Shown: positions 34,216 through 48,400 of the stretch, piece after piece
How positions within the stretch are numbered: the first letter of the stretch is position 1
Layout of the letters: every line of letters starts with the position of its first letter
Assembly: GCA_013398295.1 (NCBI GenBank)
Contig: VZSF01001239.1
Span: 34,646-98,645, forward strand
DNA length: 64,000 nt
Source: Chionis minor
Taxonomy: Eukaryota; Chordata; Aves; Charadriiformes; Chionididae
Direction of reading: 5' to 3'
The notes under the pieces: model-generated
The model's input: only the letters and a program-made list of their open reading frames with translations
The model's database searches: none
Told to the model about the DNA's origin: nothing
Made by a program: the position numbers and the translations under genes

Positions 34216-37200
34216 CCGCAGCCTCCACGCCACGTAAAGCTTCCCGGCTCCCACCGCCCCAGGTGACATTCAGGCTGCCCCACACAAGGGGATGCTTCCC
34301 TGGGAGCTGCCAGGGATGCTCCAGGCACGTCCCTTAACCATCCCCACCACCCACCGGCATCACCCGGCTCTCACAGAGGGTGAGGGGGTTCTGCCCATGG
34401 ACCGGGGACTCTGCAGCACTCGAGGGATCGGGGAGGAGAAGCACCAACCTCACAGGGTCTGTAGGGCAGCGGAAAGGGTGACGCATCAGAAACCGCAGGA
34501 GCAGAGCCTCATCCCGCACAACCAAAGTTAATTGGGGCTTTTTCCCAGGGGTGTCAGTGCAAGACCAGGTGTTCCCCCCTCCCCCAGACAGTCCCCACCA
34601 CCAAGAGCTGAAACTCTTTCCCTGTTGCATTTCACTGGGTGATTATTGTTCATAGTGCCTGCCCCTCAGCCTGCCTTCACACTTCGGGACACTTATAGCA
34701 ATTTAGCAGCGGGATGGTGACGCATGGGCAACAATCACGACACCCCTACGGCGCCAGCAAGGTGCCTTTGTGGCCCCGAGGCTGGGACGGGAGCCCAGGG
34801 ACGGCACCCCGCAGCCAAAGGGATGCGTTTTCAGCCCAGGAATTGCAATCCCGGCTGGCGCCCATGGGATAAAGCGGCTGCGAGAGCATGAAGCTGCGGC
34901 CAGAGCCCCGGGTCAACTCGACGGGCTCCTGCCAGCCACTGCTCATGGGTCTTAGAGAGCTTGGCTCTTCCTAAGCCAAAAAACCTGGCTGCTCGCTCAG
35001 CCAGGAGCCAAGGAGCTGTTTGGACAATGTGGCTAGCAGGGATTAAAGCTGACAGAGCCCCTCTAACCTCTTCCTAAAAGAGACACTTGAGCAGGCACCT
35101 CCTGAATGTTTTTCCCAGACCGGCTGCCCCGAGGAGCTCACAGCATCCGCGACGTGCTGCTGCCATTCCCCGGTCCCCTCCAGATGGATTTGCTTTGCAT
35201 TTTCCGTACTGGGCCTTTGTGTTTTCTGCAGATTTTTCTAACCTCTCTGTCCTCTCTGGTATTTGCAAATCCTCCCAGTTCTGCATCCTCGGAGGATTTT
35301 GTGCATGCGTTATTTCCTCCCTCGTCCAGAGCGCTCCCGAAGCCCAGTAAACACAGCTGGTCCCCCTGGACCACCACCGGACCTGCACTTTCAATCTTCT
35401 CTGACTTGCAGAGTCCTGAAAATCCTCAGATGAAGACACAAACATCTCCACAGCAAATTCAAGTCCCCTGAACCCCAAACATCTGCCAGCCACGGCTAAA
35501 AACCTCCGTGCAAGACACCAAACCCCACCTGATGCAGTTCACCACGGGCCCGAGCGCGCACCAGCCTGGCGTGGAAAGCGTGACCTTCCCGGCTCATCCC
35601 CCGATGCCTTCACAGCTCACCCAGGCTCGAAAAAACTGGCTGGAATTACTGGCTGAAGGTGCAAACTTTCATTCCTCCATCCAGAAGTAACTAGGCTGCT
35701 GCCAGCAGCTCAGGGCATTTGATAACTCCCCGGCTAATGCAATCACTTGCACTCAGTAATTACAGCTGCTTCTCACCCCACACCTGGGAGGCCTCCAGAC
35801 GCCGCTCGGAGGTGGGGTGTTTGCAGGCAATACCAGCTCTGGGTATCGCTGAGCCTCTCCTTTGATGCGTCAGACGTCAGCCAGACGTGCTGGCAGCTCA
35901 CATCACTTTTTCCAGCCCCTGCTACCCACCCTGGCCCCCTTCCCCTCTCCCAGCATCGCGCCTGGTGACAGGAAGCCCCATCCCCAGGGAGAGTTTGTTC
36001 CCGTGGCCCTCGGCTTCCAAAGAAAACCTTGGGAAGTTGTCAAAGCAACACACCCCAGCCTCATCTCATCTCTTCCCCTTTTTTTTTTTTTCCTTCCTTC
36101 TTAAGGGACAGTCCCTGCCGTGGCCATCTCAGCCTACAGATTCTCCCCGAGGAGCCGGGCACGGGCAGGATCTGGCCGGAGGTGCTCACCCTGTCCCGGC
36201 GTGCACCGTGGCTGGCGAGCTACGGCTGCAGAGCCCTGCCAGGCCTTCCACCCCGACAAGCACCAACATTTCATAATAAATACATAGCTCAAGGCTGGAA
36301 AAGAAACATCTTTCTGTTTCTCTCTGCCTGGGGAGTTCGGCTCTGAACCTTTAATATTGCACATTTATTTTGATTGAAGCAGAAGCGGATGGAAGGCCGA
36401 GCCGAGCTGCCAACACTGTAAAATCAGCTGTCAGGAGCCTTCCCAGAAGCTTCCGTCCTCCGGCTGTGCCCACCACCATGTTTGCCATGGAGGGACAGGC
36501 TGGAGCTGAGCCAGAGAAAGCACAGGCAGCTCTGGAGGGCAGAGCAGCCGCCCTGGGAAGCATCATCCCCCCCAACATCTTCCTCCTGCAACAGCACCAT
36601 CCGGAAACACTGCCTTCTGCTTCCAAGGGTGGATGCTAAATCGCAGCAAGTCCAAACAAAAAAAAAAAAAAAAGGTTGACCCCAAAATGGTGAAAATCTG
36701 CAGCCCTGGGTGTCTCTGTTGGAGCTGAGCTGCAGGCGATGCTGGGAGCAGCAGGGCAGGGACCGTGGAGGTGCCACCCTGGTGTCCCCAGGCTCGGGGA
36801 CGGCGGTTGGGCTGTGCCCCAGCGCCAGGCAGCTCAGCTCTGCGTTCTCAAGGGCAGGCTTATCGCGACAGGTCGACTGCACGAAGCGTTCACCCCTCGC
36901 CCAGAGACCTCTCTCGTGGGTGACACAGCCCATGGTACCCGTCGGAGCCATCGGAAACAAGCACTGAGGACCCAACAACTCAGCGCACCCATGGAGCCAG
37001 TCTCCCAGCTGGCCAGCCATTTCCCGGGCTGCAGACGACCCACCCGGGTTTTGTCCGGCGCTGCTGGCTGGGATAAACACCCTGTTCCCCGGACAACAGC
37101 CTGGGACGGCTCCTCATCCAAGCTCCCTCCCGGAGCCAGCGCTGCCCAACTCCGCCGCTTCACGCCTTTGGGCAGGATGAGCAGCGTGTGTAATGGCTCC

Positions 37201-38105
37201 AATTAAGAGAGCCGGAAAGCTCCAGGGAGCTGCGGCTCTGCTTTCCCAAATGTCAGGTGGAGGTGGAGCAGCAGAGGAAGTGTTTTCATCTCGAAGGCAT
37301 CTGAGCCGCCGCTTCCAGCGGAGGCAGATGCTCTGGTAGCTGCTCCCGTAGCCTCCGAGGATCTGTCCTCTCCCGTGGGTGGAGGGCTGCAGATGCCGAG
37401 GTCCAAGACGGCTCCAGGCCCTTTGCCCCGGTCCCCAGCACCTTCCCACCATGGAAGGGGACACAGCAGCCTGGAAAAGTGTCACCAGTTCCTCCTCCTT
37501 TAGCTGCCACCAAACCCTGCCCGAAACAAGGACGGTTTCTGGGAGGGAAGGGGAGTCACAGGGCAGGAAATGGCGCTGGCGTGATGGATGTCTGCAGCAG
37601 ACACCGTCCCTCTGCCCCAGGGAGGGGATTCAGCATCTCTGCCCCGAGCCGAGCCCAGCAGCGGCAGCGGGGGCCGTGGGGCAGCGAGGGATGTGGGGAG
37701 AAGGTGGCTGCGTCCCGCACAGCCTGTTTATTTTTCAGTGCAGCCTGGGGCTTTGCTGGAGCTGGAGGAATTCATCTCGCTGAAAGAGCCTTGTTTTTCA
37801 TGGAGGAAATGAGACAGCGCGCTTTTAATAGGAAATAAAAACACATAAAATAAAGAGAAACTGAGACACAGGCCTGGAAAAAAGCGGAGCCATCCAGCTG
37901 CGTCGCGCCAGCAGCCCGGCCCCTGCCAGCAACCCCGGCGGCTGCACCGACCACGGCCACACCGTGCTCACCGTCCCCAGCTCCTCACTCCCCGTCTCTG
38001 TCCCCAGCACCCGACAGGCACATCCCATCGTGTGGACCCACATCCCTCCCTGCCCTCATATCCTCCTTCTGCACTCACGGAGCAGTGAGGGCTGCTTGGG
38101 GGACG

Positions 38106-38167
38106 CATGGATGGATGGATGGGTGGGTGGGTGGGTGGATGGATGGGTGGAAGTGTGGGTGGATAGA
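38106..38167. repeat. (GGAT)n/(GGGT)n tetranucleotide repeat
   Basis: GGAT units change into four GGGT units (38121-38136) and back to GGAT, then decay. The central G-runs match a four-tract G-quadruplex pattern. Confidence 0.9.
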
Positions 38168-41100
38168 TCAGTCAATGGATGACCACATCAATAGATCCAG
38201 CTGTTGTCCTCCAAGGAAATCGTTGATGCTTCACAACCAACCTCCCTAACATTTGCAAGAAGAAACAGTTCAACAAACCCCCAAAGGGTTGACTCTTGAA
38301 AATGTGCCACCTGGGCTCAGTAGGTTTCACAAGGGACTGGAAATTAATATTGATACAGCTCAGCATGTCCAAGCCTGGCCAACATGCCAAATGCGAGCAG
38401 GGGCTGTGAGCAGGACAGAGGCATCGCACAGAAACAGGGTTATTAAAAATAAGCCCCATGAGGAACGGAGGGGAGGAATGTGCAGGGAACGGAGCACGTG
38501 GCACCCGTGGCTCAGGGCTGGCGTGGAAGCTGCAGACAGCGGTGGGAAGGCAGGTGAGGGCAGACTCGTGCCACTACGAGAACAGCACGGAAGGAAAAGT
38601 CCTGATGATTTTCCAGCTGGCGGGGGCACCTGGTGCCCTGAATCGTGCCCTCCAATGCTCCCAGGGGAGCTCTGCCAGCTCAGACGTGCCCGGCGCAGGG
38701 CACATCGTGAGTGGGATTGCCAGCACCCTGCGGACAAACGGACACCCCCTCCGGCAGGTACAGCCTGCCTCTGGGAGGGGAGCAGCATGGGCTTCAGCAA
38801 ACATGCAAGGAAAACCAGCCAAAGGCTGGGGAAGAGTTTTTCCAGCTGCACGTTTTACAGGGATTTGCACCAGGATCAGAGACCATTCATGGCTCGTAAC
38901 TCATTTGCATTGATTAAGTGAGGCAATTAAACAGCAAGGGAACGGCTTGGTGGTGGGCGACGGTGGCTGTGCTGGGGAAGAGGCTGGGAAATAGCCCTGG
39001 AAACACATCCAAGAGCAGGTCACGGCTTTATGGTCTCACAGTAAATATCCAATTAAATTGGAATGAAATGCACATCTGGAGTGTCTGTCCCCCCCTGTCC
39101 GGGAGCCTGGAACCTCATCCTGACGGCATCACACAGCCCTGCGTCCCTCGGACCCCGTGCCAGAGCTGTCCCAACGCAGCCGGCAGGGACAGCAGGACAT
39201 CCCAGCCTGGCGGCTCCTCGGACCGTCTGCCAAGCCATGGCTGGGGCTGGCACCGTCCTCTGCTGGGCGGCTGGAAATTGTCCGCAGGGCCCAGGAGGGA
39301 CCATCCTGAGCAGCAGCTTTACAGCCCGCATTTCTCCTGACTCCTCTCTGAACAGGCAGCCGGTGGCCCGGCAAACCACAAGCCAGAGCTCCCGAATTCA
39401 ATCCCGGCTGAGCATTCCCCATCGCTCCGGCGTTGCTCGCACACCCGCCCAGCTACCGCCTGCTTTCTTTCCATCAGACACCGTCCTGACACATGAAATC
39501 AAACTCCTCCTTGCGTAGCTGTTGGCTATTAAAGAAAATAGCCATAGCCATGGATGCAAACAAGTGATGTTCCCCCACTGGGCTGGCTCCAGCCGTGCCC
39601 TGGTTGTCTGCAGAGAGACGCACCCAGGGCTTGACCCATGCACACAGGACTGGGAGGTTTGGTGACCCTGAGCAGCATTTCTTAAAAGCCCCAGAACAGC
39701 AGTGCCTTGGGCTGTGCCATCCCAGTGCCCGGATCCCGCTGGCTGCGTGCAGCCACCCTGGAGCTACAGCAGCTCCTGGCAGCGGCACGGAGCCGGTATC
39801 AGAGAGCGGTTAAAGCCTTTGAAACCGCTCCTCAGAGGCAACCTGCTGGGGATTTTGAAGCTGCAGACACTTCAAGACAACCTCGCTCGGAAAACGTTTA
39901 ATTGGGAGGGTTGGGAGGGAGAGAGGAGGAAGCCTGGGGCGTACAGCCCGCAGGGAGTGGGGAGAAAAGCTGGGAAGGAGCTTGCAGTGCAGGGGTTTGG
40001 GCTCCAGCGGTTGCCCCAGTGAAGGGGGATGCTCCCTGAGCCGTGTGGGCTGCAGCCATGGGGCAGAGCTGTAAATCTCCCAGGATCATCTTTGCTGACC
40101 AGGGAAAGGTTGGGAGAAGGAGGCAGGAAGAGAAACCTAGGAGTTTTCAAATTACTCTTGCAGCCTTTTCCCCAACAAAAGCCCCTTCAGTCCCAGGGCG
40201 GCCAGCCCCTCGCGTGCAGCCAAGGGTAACATTTGTGCATGTGGAGCTATAAGGAAAAGTGTTTATTTTTCAGCATATTCACTGAAACGCTGCATGCTGA
40301 GGTGGGGAGAGGGAGCAAACAGGGGCCGGCTCCTCCGCCGGTGAGAGGGGGCAGAGCTCTCCCCGTGTTGGTGGGACCAGCGCCAGCTCACACCAGCTCT
40401 GAAACCCAGCCCGGAGCCCCTGCATGATCCCGTCCTCTTCCCTGCGACACCCACAACTCTTCTCCCCGCAGCGACGGCCGTGCGGGAAGCACTCCGTCCT
40501 TTCGCTGCCCCACCAACGTCAGCCGGGAGCGGGGATGGCGGGAGCATCCCCAGCGCCTGTGCCGAGGTGCCGAGAAGCCCCCGGCGCGTCGCCCCCCGGG
40601 GAGCACCCGGAGTGGGGAGCCGAGTGGGGCCCCTCACCCTCCCCGCTCACCCACGGGCCGTGTCCGCTAGAGGGAGAGCGTGGCAGCTGGTTTCCATCTC
40701 CGGCACCGCGCAGCACCCGGGCGCAGCCGGCAGAGCCACGGAGCGCAGCCAGGGATGGGTGCCCCTGCAGCCCCTAAGAGCTGGGCTCCCCCCAGCACAT
40801 AGCCCCCCAGCTCCAGACACGTACACTCTTCCCACCCAAATGCTCCCACTCGCACCCGTGGCCACCGGCATCCCCGTGACGGGGGGCAGTGGGTGCCGTC
40901 CCGCTGGGGCTGCAGGGTGCTGGGCAAGGTGCTGAGCCGGGGGTCTGCCGGAGGACGGGAGAGGGGCTCGGCCCCCACCATGCACCGGCCACGTGAGTCT
41001 GCAGCTGCTTCCTGGCCAAGGGTGTGTGTAATCACTACCAGACCTCGTTGCGTTGCGTGCTCATTAATCCCGGGCTGCTGCGGTTTCCCCTGCAAGACCC

Positions 41101-41807
41101 CCAGCCCGTTGACTCGGGGAGCGGAGCCAAGGCAGCCGCTGCAGGAGCCCCCCTGCTGTATTCCCAGCGCTTGCCAGGTTGAAGAGGGGAGCGAGAGGAG
41201 CAGCAGGCGGCAGGAAAGCCTGGGAGCAAACAGCACGGCCCCCCCCCGGAGTCAAACCAACACTCTCCCTGGCACCGTCCGTGGGGTCAAAGCTTTTGTC
41301 AAGCTTAAAAACAAGCAAACACGTTTTCCCACCCCTCCCATGCGGCAGCTGGAGGGAAGGACCCTGCTGGGATCAAGGCCATCTTTGGGGCCGATTCCCA
41401 TTTAAATACCTGGGGGTCCCCTGGAGATTGCACCAGTGGTGACGGTGTTTGCGCATGGTTTCCCGTTAAACACACCTGAATGGAGACATTTACTTAGGAT
41501 TTCACATTATTAACAGCCGCAGCAGGAAAAGGTCGGGGAAAGAAAAAGCTGATGTTATTTCCCAGAGGACGTGCTTGGTGAGAGGATGCTGCGGGGGTTT
41601 CCTCCAGCAGCTCCATAGCAAAGGGGAATTTTCCCCTTTAAAACACCCAGAGAAAGAAATTGCTGGAGGGAATCCCGCCCCCCCCCACAAGGTGAGCAGG
41701 ATGCGGCTGCTGGGGCCGGGATGCTCTGGAGCCATGGCTGGGTACCGCTGGCAGCCCAAGCTGTGCGTAACCATTCATCACCAGCCCTCGGGGGCGTTAC
41801 GTGAGAG

Positions 41808-41910
41808 GATTAATTAAATTTTACACACGGAGCTTAGCGCAGGGCTGGGTGTGATCATGTATTATTCATATGTTCAATAACACAGCTGATTTATTAATGA
41901 AAAGGTCAGA
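41808..41910. promoter_or_regulatory. AT-rich island with homeodomain/POU-like sites
   Basis: Contains GGATTAATTAAATTTTAC, ATGTATTATTCATATG and GATTTATTAATGA within 100 bases of otherwise GC-rich DNA. It is a candidate conserved non-coding element in the PRELP-FMOD interval; the evidence is motif density only. Confidence 0.25.
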
Positions 41911-44545
41911 CTCCCTGGAAGTGAAGGCGTGTTGTAAAATTGCTTTGAGCCGGGATGTTTCGGAGGAGCTGCTGGAGCGGAGCTGGGGCTTGGCCATGCC
42001 GGAGCTGCACCCGCTGCCGGCTGGGACAGGGACGGCACGGCGAGAGCTGCCCTGTTCCTTACAGCCCATTAATCCCCGTGCTGCTTGGGAGAGGCACGTT
42101 CCCGCTCCAGCACAGGCAGACGGCAGCGGAAATGTATATGCAGGAGCTTGGAGGAGTATAGCGGCGTCTATAGGGGCGGCTGCCTGGCTGCCTCCTCCCC
42201 ACAGCCGCTGCATCAGCCGTGCAGGACCTGGGGAGCCGAGGAGACCCAGAGCGTACACATCAGCATCTCCGTCTTGCAGGGAAAAGGGAGAAAGCCGCAG
42301 GCAGCCAACCCCTCCCTCCAGCGCGGTGCCGGCCGGGAGGGAGCTGGCTGTCGGCAGGGAGAGCAGGAGCTGGAGCAATCTCCAAAAAAGAAGCAATAAG
42401 GGAAGGAAATCCTTAGAGCAGGAGCTGTTCTCCCTCAGGTTACTCCTGGGGACTAATAGCCCACCTACCTCTCAGCCCCGTACTTAGCTTGGCCCCGCTT
42501 TGGGCACCCCCTTTCCTCCCCTCGCCTCTCTCAAGGACAGCAAACACCACGCTTGGGGCTGAGCCACAACCAGCCTGGCTCTTCCCAGGGAAATACAGGA
42601 ATACCCGCAGTGTTTTCATGCTCCCGGGGCTGCCCTGTGTCCCTGACACGGCGCGATGCTCACAGCGTGCCGCACGTAGCGGCTGAGAGGACGCCTACCT
42701 GCAAAGAGCAGAGGGGGCACGTGGTGGGAGTGCAGGGAGCATCCCTAAAAATGGACCTGTGGCTCAGGGACCCTTCCCCTCCACACCCCAGGCACCAGCC
42801 ATCCCCTTGTCCCCGCTCCCGCTGCAGCAGCCGGGGCTGGCCGTCGGGCTCAGCTCGGCAGCGGTTTCCCTCTCTCGTTGCAGGCAGAGACAAAACTGAA
42901 CCCAAGATCCAGGGAGAGGCCCCGGGGCTGCCAGCCACAACGTGCTCCGTTGCACAATTTCTCTGGGAAGGACGGAGAGGAGAAGGGGGGAGAAGAGCGC
43001 TCGGGCGGCTCTGGGGGCCGTGCAGGTGGGGACGCAGCCGAGGCGCAAGCGGAGGGGATCAGGGGCGAGTGGGGAAATTGCTGGGACTGGTTTGGGGGAG
43101 AATGGGGCTTTTCCGGATGCCTCTGCTCGGCGGGCTGAGGCTGGGAGAAGGCCAGGAGCACTGGGCAGGGGCTTGCCATGGATTCCTGCTTGTTTCTGTG
43201 GAGCAGAGCATGGGGGCATGTCGCACACCCATGGAGCCGCGGCAGCCAGTGGCAGCTCGGGAGAGGAGCTGGGTCCTGGAAACAGCTTCTCCCAGGGCGA
43301 ACAGGTACCCCGAGGGCAGGAGGAGAAGCCACTGGTGCCTCCGCTGGGGATGGTGGAGTGGAGGCAGCTGGCAGCCGTCCCCGCTCTGATCAGCCCGCAC
43401 ACACTGTCCTCGGAGAGGGCCAGCGGAAATCGAACGAAAACAAAGCAAGAATTTATCAAACCACATGTAGCGTGGCGGGGGCACGTCTCATCCAGCCTTC
43501 CCGCTGAGGGCGCCTCCAAGGAGGGAAATGCAGGCAGGGGCGCGGGAGCAGAGGTCTGCCAGCCTCTGACTCCAGTGCAGCGGGTTACTGCCAGCTCCGG
43601 CGACACGTTCCGCTGGGATAACCCAGTGTAACGGGTGCCCCAGCGGTGGGGACAGCCCCTCAGGGCCAAATAGCAGGCTGGGGTGGCTCGGCAGCTGCAC
43701 CATCGCGTTTCTCAGCCTGCTCCAGACCCCAGGGAGCTGCCAGACTCTCCTCCGTATCCGCCTTAACTCTTCACTTCTTGACTTGCCGAGACGCCGGCGG
43801 TGCCAGGTCTGTCAGGCTGGGAGAGGAGTCATCCCCCCATGCCCTGCACACCAGCGGCCCACGCACAGCTCTGCCCATGGGGACACTCACCCCGAGCCCC
43901 CCAAAAATCACCCCACTGGTGCTGGGGGTCCCGGGAGCAGCTCAGCCCCAGCAGACATCTGCCCGCACAAGGCGCTTGCCCGCAGGCAGGAGCGGGTGTT
44001 TTTTTCTCCCTGCCAGCAGCCCCAGCGCTCGCCGAGATTTCCAGGCATCCGTATTCAGGCCTGTCGGGAAGAAGCCGCTTTGATCATTGCTAATTATTGC
44101 TCACGGGCTGACAGCACCCACGTGAGCTCTGCAGCACCCAGCCCACCCCCAGCTCTGCTGTGTCTGCCCACGGACCCCCGGCAGCCCCTCGCCGCTCCGG
44201 CCCCCGCCTGTCCCTGCTCCGTGGGGCTGCAGCACCCTTCCCAGGGGATTATCCCCATCCCAATGCCCACCCTCTGCAGAGGAAGAGGTGGCCAGGGCCC
44301 AAGGGATGCACCCCAGGGCCTGGGGCATGGCAGAGAGGAGCGTCACCACCCCAAAATTGACGGGACGGTCCTGTCCCTCCAACACCGCCTCCTTCTAGAT
44401 GCTCTTTTTATCTCCCTAAATTGTGAAGGCGCTTGCCAGGACCCCAAGTTTCCCCCAAACAGTTCAATTCAGCTGAACGGCAGCGAAAGCAGCGAACGCC
44501 CACGCCCTGCTTCTTGCTCCTGTTTATCTCCAAAGCTTTTTTTCC

Positions 44546-44566
44546 TTTTTTTTTTTTTAAAAAAAA
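44546..44566. repeat. T13-A8 homopolymer junction
   Basis: Thirteen T followed directly by eight A, a perfect small inverted repeat, then A-rich sequence to 44585. Confidence 0.8.
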
Positions 44567-45449
44567 GAAACAAAAAAAGAAAACCATGCCTGCCTTTAAT
44601 CTGGAGGAGAGTTTGCAGCTCAGAAGGCCTGAGCGCAGCGACGGGAGCCAGGGCAGAGGAGGGCAGAGGTTCGCTGCAGTGGCCCCTGGCTGGGCTTAGC
44701 TCTGCTCCGAGCAAAACGGTGCCAGGGCGAAGAGGCTCCGGGCAAAGGGAGGTTTTGATTTGTTTGCTAGCGCGGAAGCCAGGTGGCAGGAGCAGGCAGG
44801 AACGCTAATGGGTTTCCCAGGCAGCTGATGTTTCGCTTTTCTTTTTTTTTTTTTCATATTTCAGATGCTTTGGAGAGAAAAACAGCCCGCGCACCATTTG
44901 GGAGGGGAGTTCAGTGCTGTGACCCTCCCAGAGCCGGGGGCATCTGGGGAGCTGGTGGGGGGGAACCACGAGGCACTGGGGAAGGGCTGAGCACACCACG
45001 GGACAGCCAGGCTCGGTGCCCATCACCAGGCTGCGGGGATGCAGCCGGCTGCAGAGGGCACAGCAGGACAGGATCGGGCCCTGCGATCCCCCCTGCCGGC
45101 CCACCAGCTCTGCCACCCCCAACCCCCCCCCAGAGCTGGCTGCGTTTCACTAACAGGGGAGTAGATTTGGGAGGCTGTGCGTTTTAAGAGCGTTAGCGTG
45201 GTCTAACAGCACCGATAGACGGATGGTTCAGTGGCAGCCCGGCATGGGGGATGTCCGCCCTGCTCCTCTCCCACTGTCCCCGCTGCGCCGGGAGGGACCC
45301 CCAGCAGCGCAGCTCTCTGCACCAGGACCATCTCCCTGTTTGCTGCCTGACGCAGCTCCGACTGCTGGTTATCACTTATTAATCTCTACATGGGTTTATA
45401 TTTGGCTCCCAGGGTGTTTGCAGGGAGGTTTGGGGACCAACCTCGCCTG

Positions 45450-45496
45450 GGAGGAGGAGGAGGAGGAGGAGGAAGAGGAGGCGGAGGAGGAGGAGG
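45450..45496. repeat. (GGA)n trinucleotide repeat
   Basis: About 15 GGA units with GAA and GGC interruptions; a polypurine tract on the plus strand. Confidence 0.9.
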
Positions 45497-48400
45497 TCTG
45501 CAACAAGCCCTCAAAGCTGGAGAGTAGAGATCTGTGGCTGGGGGACAAGGTCAGGGACAGGGTTGGGGACAGGCAGAGATGTGTCTCTCGGGCTCTGCGC
45601 TTTGCAAGAGGGCTCCGAGGCTCCTTGCTTGTAGGGAACATGATGTGAGATTTTCCCTATCCAGGAGCCTCAGTCAACGGGCTGGAATGAACCTGTTCCC
45701 TCCTGCTGTTTGTTCAGGAGAGCTGGGAGGCTTCAGAGAGGAGCCAAGCGTTCAAAGGGCCTTTGAAAACATGAAGGCTCTGAGCAAGGAAACGCTGCGT
45801 TTTTTCCTTCTGCTCCTTGGACAGCTGCAGCCAGCGCCTGGCAGCCTCCAGAGCCACCTTGATGCTACGGTGGGGAGAGACGAGAAGAGGCAGCAGGGTC
45901 CTGGCAGGACACCTTGCTCAGCCTCAAGGCACAGAGCAATCACCACCGGCAAATGTCCTTGGTCTTCCTGTGCCCCTCTTCCCCCCTAAGGTCCGGCGAG
46001 GGGCAGGGAGCTCCTGCCACGTCCCAGCAGAGCTGCTCTGCCCCGTGATGGCTGAGCATGGGGGCTCTGGGTTTGGACACCCGTCACCCTGGGGAGCAGG
46101 GGCAGGTTGTGGGCAGCGGATCGGGGTACCGCGGTCTTGCAAACAAGGCCGGGAGGGTGTCAGCATCCTGCCAGGTCCAGTCCTAACACCTTGTGATAGA
46201 CACAAGCAGAACCCAGCGATACGCACCCAGCTGTGGGCAAACATCTGCATCACAAGCGCGGGCACGGGCAATAAATCACGGCCGCAGCAGAGCCTGTGAC
46301 ACCTGACGGGACTTCGTGATCTTCGCAGCTGTCCTCCCGAGTGGATTTTGCACTTGGCTAATCTTGTGCAAACTGCTCTCCTGGCTCCTCTGCAAAACCC
46401 GGAGACTCTCAAAGGTATTTCACTGCGTGCTCGTAACCAGCCTCCCTTAGCCATGGAGAAGTTCGCACTGTAAAGCATACGTCCAGGGACAGGCGAGGGA
46501 GCGACTGGATGAGGAAACGCTTCATAGTTTCCAGCTCTGTTCCAAATTAAGCACTTAACCTTTTCAAACACATTTTACAGTGGTTGTAATAAGCTCTGAC
46601 CCTCTTTGTGCTGAGACATCCTCTCCCAGCACAGCCCAGGGCACCAGCCATGCTGCAAGGGGAGAGGCACCGGAGCCCGTACACGGGGATTTAAGAAATC
46701 CAAATTGGCTTTGCGGGGAGGGGGATGGAAGCACCCACGCTGAGACCACTGGGCATCCAGAGCCACGTCCGTGGGGCTGGGAGCTGTGGAACGGGCTGCA
46801 CGGACATTCCCAGGTCTGGGTGCTGGGAGGGTTGAGTCCACCCCATAATAACCCACAGTCCCCAAGAGACCAGGGCGTTATTACATGAGGCTCCAGAGCC
46901 CCAAAGACAGCCTGTAATTACGGCGGGATGGGGCAAAGGCTTCCTCAGCCACACAAGCATTTCCCAGCGCTGGCAGCCGCGCCAGGTCAGGGGCTGGGGA
47001 GGGTAAGGGGCAATTTGGGGCTTGCTCTCCCTCTCCCGTGCCCCCCCCCTCGCCCCCTCCAAGAGATCTGGAGGCAAATAGGAGCCGCCTGTGGCTACTG
47101 CACAGCCTGGCCCCACTCGCCGCTGGACCACAATGGGATGGATGAGCGAGGACGGGGGGGACAGGGGCTGCAGGGCTGCTCAGCACAGCGCAAAGGCGGG
47201 TGTCACTCGGGGGTGGCACTAGGTCCACGTAGCATGTCCAGGGCAGGGGACAGAGCAGCAGCAAGGGGACACGGCTCTCGAGGCACGTCACCGGTGCAGG
47301 CTCTTTTTTGGAGACCCACGGCACGGAGCAGCTGGGGCGAGGGAGCAAGAGGGACCACAGCCAGCCACCGATTTCACAACCCCGGGTGTCCCACGGGAGG
47401 GAGAGGAGGGGAGCAGACAGCGGGCAAGGATTCCCAGCCCAGGGCTGCCTTTCATCCCATTTCCAGCCAGGCAAAGCCTGGGCTGAGCCCTTGCACCTCC
47501 CATGGAAACAGGGTGACCCCAGGAGCCCCGGGAGCGTCGGACCGTGCTGACACATGGGAGCCGCGGCGAGAGCATCGCCCCGACAGCCCGCACCCGAGTC
47601 AGAGTTTCCAGCAGAGCCCAGGGCTCGCTCGGCAGTCGCGCCGTCTCCGAGTGACCGACTCCCTCCGGATTGCCTCAAATCTCGATTCAAGAATGTTGTT
47701 TGGGCTGAAGAATGCATTGCTAAAAAAGAAAAAAGAGAAAAGGGAGGCCGGGGTGAGAAGGGAGGTCAAGGGAGGGTTCGCCCTGCCCTTCCACGCTGAC
47801 CTCTGCATTTTGGGAGAGGAGGCTGCAGCCGCCCAGTGCAGACGTTTGCCAGATGTTGAGCGTGTTCCCTCCACCCAACTTGGCCAAAACTGAGCCCAAA
47901 GGGATGCGATGAACCCTGCTCCCCCTCCACTCGCAGCCTGCATCCCCTAAGGACTCCTTTTCCCTGCCTGCTCCTATTGCAGCCGTCCCCAGAAATCAGG
48001 TGGGGGCTTCCAGGTGAGTTTGTTTTTGGCAGAGCCCTTTGAAAAGGAGCAGCACAGCCCTGGGGGGGGCCATCCGAGTTGATAACTGTTCTGAAAGCCA
48101 TGGGGCTGCTCCCCCCAGGCACAGGGCAGCCCCCACGGACACCAGCTCTGGCCCCAGGGCACAGTTAGAGGAAGGAGAAGGTTCCCTGCACAGCACGGTG
48201 GGATGGGGCGAAGCGGAGGTACCTGGAGAAGGGCACTTGCTGCCAGCGCCCACACAAGAAGTCTCTGCTGGAAAGAGCCAGGACTAGCGAGGAAGAGGAG
48301 GTTTAGGCTGCAAACATCCAGGAACACCACGCAGACCTGGGAGCCACGGATCTCCAGGCACTGGCTCTGGAGCCTTTCTGCTCAGGTGTTGGTGGCACGA

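Noticed and set aside
36370..36639. 89-codon plus-strand frame with fairly protein-like composition
   Set aside because: An overlapping minus-strand frame looks equally plausible, no splice or promoter context was found, and there is no recognised similarity.
39390..39415. tRNA T-loop-like GAATTCAATCCCGGC
   Set aside because: No matching acceptor stem, D-arm or anticodon arm could be laid out around it.
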